From Loripinus fragilis (lineage: Eukaryota > Mollusca > Bivalvia > Lucinida > Lucinidae): a DNA stretch of 64,000 nucleotides. The notes beneath the pieces were generated by a model. It saw nothing but the letters and a program-made list of their open reading frames with translations. It searched no databases and was not told the DNA's origin. The translations under genes and the position numbers were made by a program. The stretch covers positions 105,682,305-105,746,304 of the forward strand of contig OZ026518.1 in the NCBI GenBank assembly GCA_964019695.1, written 5' to 3'. How positions within the stretch are numbered: position 1 is the stretch's first letter; every line of letters begins with the position of its first letter. Below are positions 61,613 through 64,000 of this stretch, one piece after another.

Positions 61613-62655
61613 GCTTCTATTTACATTTTATTATGCATATCGAAAGTATAAAAAATATTTTTAATTTAGGAATTAAACAGTTCTGTATTTAAAATATAAT
61701 CGTATTAACGCTTTAGTCGGAGTGCAAAATGCGAAAGCGGAACAGCTGGCTTTAACACGGACAGCCAATGGAGCAAACAAGAGGCTTGCTTTGCACGTGC
61801 AGCTCGGGTGTGGCTCGCTGTCAATCACAACATCACTTCTGGTTCGAAGCGTAATGCACGAGATTGAAGAGATTGGCAATTGTCAATCAAATATGTGTAA
61901 TTCATGAGGCTCTGAGGGGTTACAAAATCTAAAGATTCATTAAAGGATTGCTTCAAAAATGTAAACATATAATTGTAGCCACCAATGGCATACCTTGTTT
62001 TATTTTGCTTGTCCTAGATGGTGTCTTTTCTAAAAAAAAAATCTTAATTGAACTTTATGTAACTCTGAAGACCATGATCGTTAACTCTGAAGACGCTGAT
62101 CGGACGCCGCGTCCACTGGGCATGCACCGTTTGCCAATATCCCATAAAGAAATAGATTCCGTTCGATCCAATAGGGGCCTACTATACAAAAGTTACGTGA
62201 TATCAAAAGGTTAATTTCAAATGACATAAAACTTTTTTCCTTGAGTTACGTTGTGAAATCACCTGTAAGTAACAGTCTACATGTTTATTTCCAATCAAGG
62301 TAGGGTTCAGGAGTACATGCGCAAAGATCAACCAATAGCGACATACGCAGCTTGTCTATAAGAGTTAGAAGAGAAAATTTGAATGATCAAATTTCAAATT
62401 TGTCCTCACAACATTACTAAATCAATGGTATTTCAAAAACTTCTGATCGACCCGTATCACAGAAGGACGCTGTGTATGGCAAACTACTAATGATTGTAAT
62501 TAGCTAGGAGTTGCCCCAAGATAAAAAAATCGGCCTTGGTCGCCTTCTTTGACTTTTAGAGTGGTACATGAATTTATCAAATTGGTCAAACTGCAGTTAG
62601 AGCACACTGTCTACTGAAATGTTTACATGTAATATTAACCTTTTGCCTCATAGAG
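61613..62655. other. No supportable gene
   Basis: 61720-61900 is somewhat GC-richer and has a CCAATGG motif and open frames on both strands, but nothing recognisable. Near 62070-62100 TTAACTCTGAAGA-like text is locally duplicated. The rest is AT-rich. Confidence 0.45.
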
Positions 62656-62730
62656 TTTTTGCAAACAGAGCAGACCCCGATCAGGCAGCTCTTTTAAGAG
62701 CTGCCTGATCAGGTCAGCTATATTTGCTTA
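62656..62730. repeat. Hairpin repeat, GATCAGGCAGCTCTTTTAAG type
   Basis: GATCAGGCAGCTCTT / AAGAGCTGCCTGATC is a perfect 15-bp stem with no loop, flanked by GCAAACAG on the left and a decayed partner on the right. Part of the CAAACAG hairpin group. Confidence 0.78.
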
Positions 62731-64000
62731 TGGAAACATGATTAGCTAGTGGACTTGACAAGTAATTTCTTTTGTTCTATGTACACTTCTATAACTATTT
62801 ATAGTGGGTGGAGCTTACCATGAATATTTATGAAGGAAAGGGAAAGGTAAATTACAGCATTGATGGTACAAAACAATCGTGAAGCCATTTTAATATCACC
62901 GCAAAGAAAATCTTTATTGGTATTCCGTCAAAATGCTATTTGGGGCCAACACATGCACACAAAGCATGGTTGTCGATGATGATCTCGACCAACATTTAGA
63001 TCTAAAGCCTAGCTGGACTCATCAGCATAGGCTTTTGTTGGAAGTTTTTAAGTATGTGTGATGAGTACCAAAATTTCACGTGCTGACTTTTTTGTGTTTA
63101 AAAAAAATCTTTTCGTCCAAAACTGACTTCTTTTGGTTATTAAACCATCGATGTTCAAATTATTGAACTATTTTTTTAAAATATATATTCTTTACGAATT
63201 TAAAACGCTAAGTTCAGTGTACATGCATATAATACCCTATGATTAAACGTACACAACGCCCAGATATCCAAATTATTCAAAACATGCATTGGCTATAGCC
63301 AGTCATATTTCAAACCGACATGTAGATAACACACGCAGCTATAATGTATGGCTAGATGTTCCTGTCCTTTGTCGTACATGCTATCTGCTTAACAGTTTGA
63401 ACCCAGATCAGGCTCGACGATCCAATTTATTTGACACTTGGATGGTATCCTTGAAATGCTTTTTTTTTAAAAAAAAAATCTGCAGGTGACAGAAAGCATG
63501 CACACTTCTCTTTGTACGATGCAGGGTAGACTTATATCAGTCGTAGATGTTGTTATTACTCCTATGAATCCATACCAACCAATACCATTCCACATCTTAT
63601 CTTTTGCCGTATTCCAGTCCAGAATTTTAATTTATGCTGGCTCAAACATAACAGAAGAGCAGAAGAAGGAAAGGTATTTGAGAGGAAGGATAGATTTAGT
63701 TAAAAAAACATCAATATTAATAATATAAAAAAACATCTATATGAATAAAATCATATCTCATCAGACTTTATAAGTCTAGATGCAGGGTAATTCAATTTAT
63801 CAGTCGCCCCTTATATTAAATGAATTGTTTCAACACAACCTAATAAACGTTTCCTATCTCACGGCATGTTACCTTTATCAGGTCATGATGACGTTGCACT
63901 TTTTGAATGACGTCGCTAATGACGCTGAATTAACACAAAAATAAAAAATTACGTCATAATCACTAGTTTGAAGAGTGTTCAACAATGGGTAAGCTGATAA
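62731..64000. other. No convincing gene to the window end
   Basis: 63390-63480 resembles the left part of the 54186 hairpin element. An open frame at 63486-63728 includes RLISVVDVVITPMNPYQPIP and follows an AG after a pyrimidine/A-rich tract, but has no recognised domain and no clear donor. It was not called. Confidence 0.45.

Overview
The window looks like nuclear DNA from an invertebrate animal, most probably a bivalve mollusc. It is AT-rich and intron-rich. It holds one spliced host gene, tRNA-derived SINE relics, many short inverted-repeat elements and several multi-kilobase satellite arrays. The bivalve assignment is an inference from repeat style; no species was identified.

Only one host gene is convincing. 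Seven exons on the + strand between 2363 and 20656 join at GT-AG junctions into a 290-codon BTB/POZ-BACK protein, called here as BTBD19. Its 873 coding bases are spread over 18.3 kb of introns full of transposon debris. Two 3' splice sites have a transposable-element end 19-20 bases upstream. The donor of exon 5 lies inside a small tandem repeat made from the splice junction itself.

From about 24.0 to 47.6 kb the DNA is almost entirely repetitive. A satellite of about 190-bp monomers (24036-27800 and 41641-47627) is interrupted by a 13,840-bp fold-back structure (27801-41640). The structure has equal 864-bp terminal inverted repeats. Inside are an array of about 24 units of roughly 120 bp, a diverged copy of the right end, and 3.7 almost identical 2,352-bp tandem units that each carry another copy of the terminal repeat. 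No complete transposase or polymerase gene is visible in it. This is the most unusual structure in the window.

From 47.6 to 64.0 kb there is no convincing gene. The region holds old tandem repeats (50.2-52.2 kb), dispersed repeat families also found in the introns, a GA/CAGA microsatellite, an 18-unit 108-bp satellite (55413-57365), a SINE inserted into a TA-flanked inverted-repeat element (59256-59675), and long palindromes near 60.3 and 61.5 kb. Most short open frames fall in repeats or lack any recognisable feature and were not called as genes.
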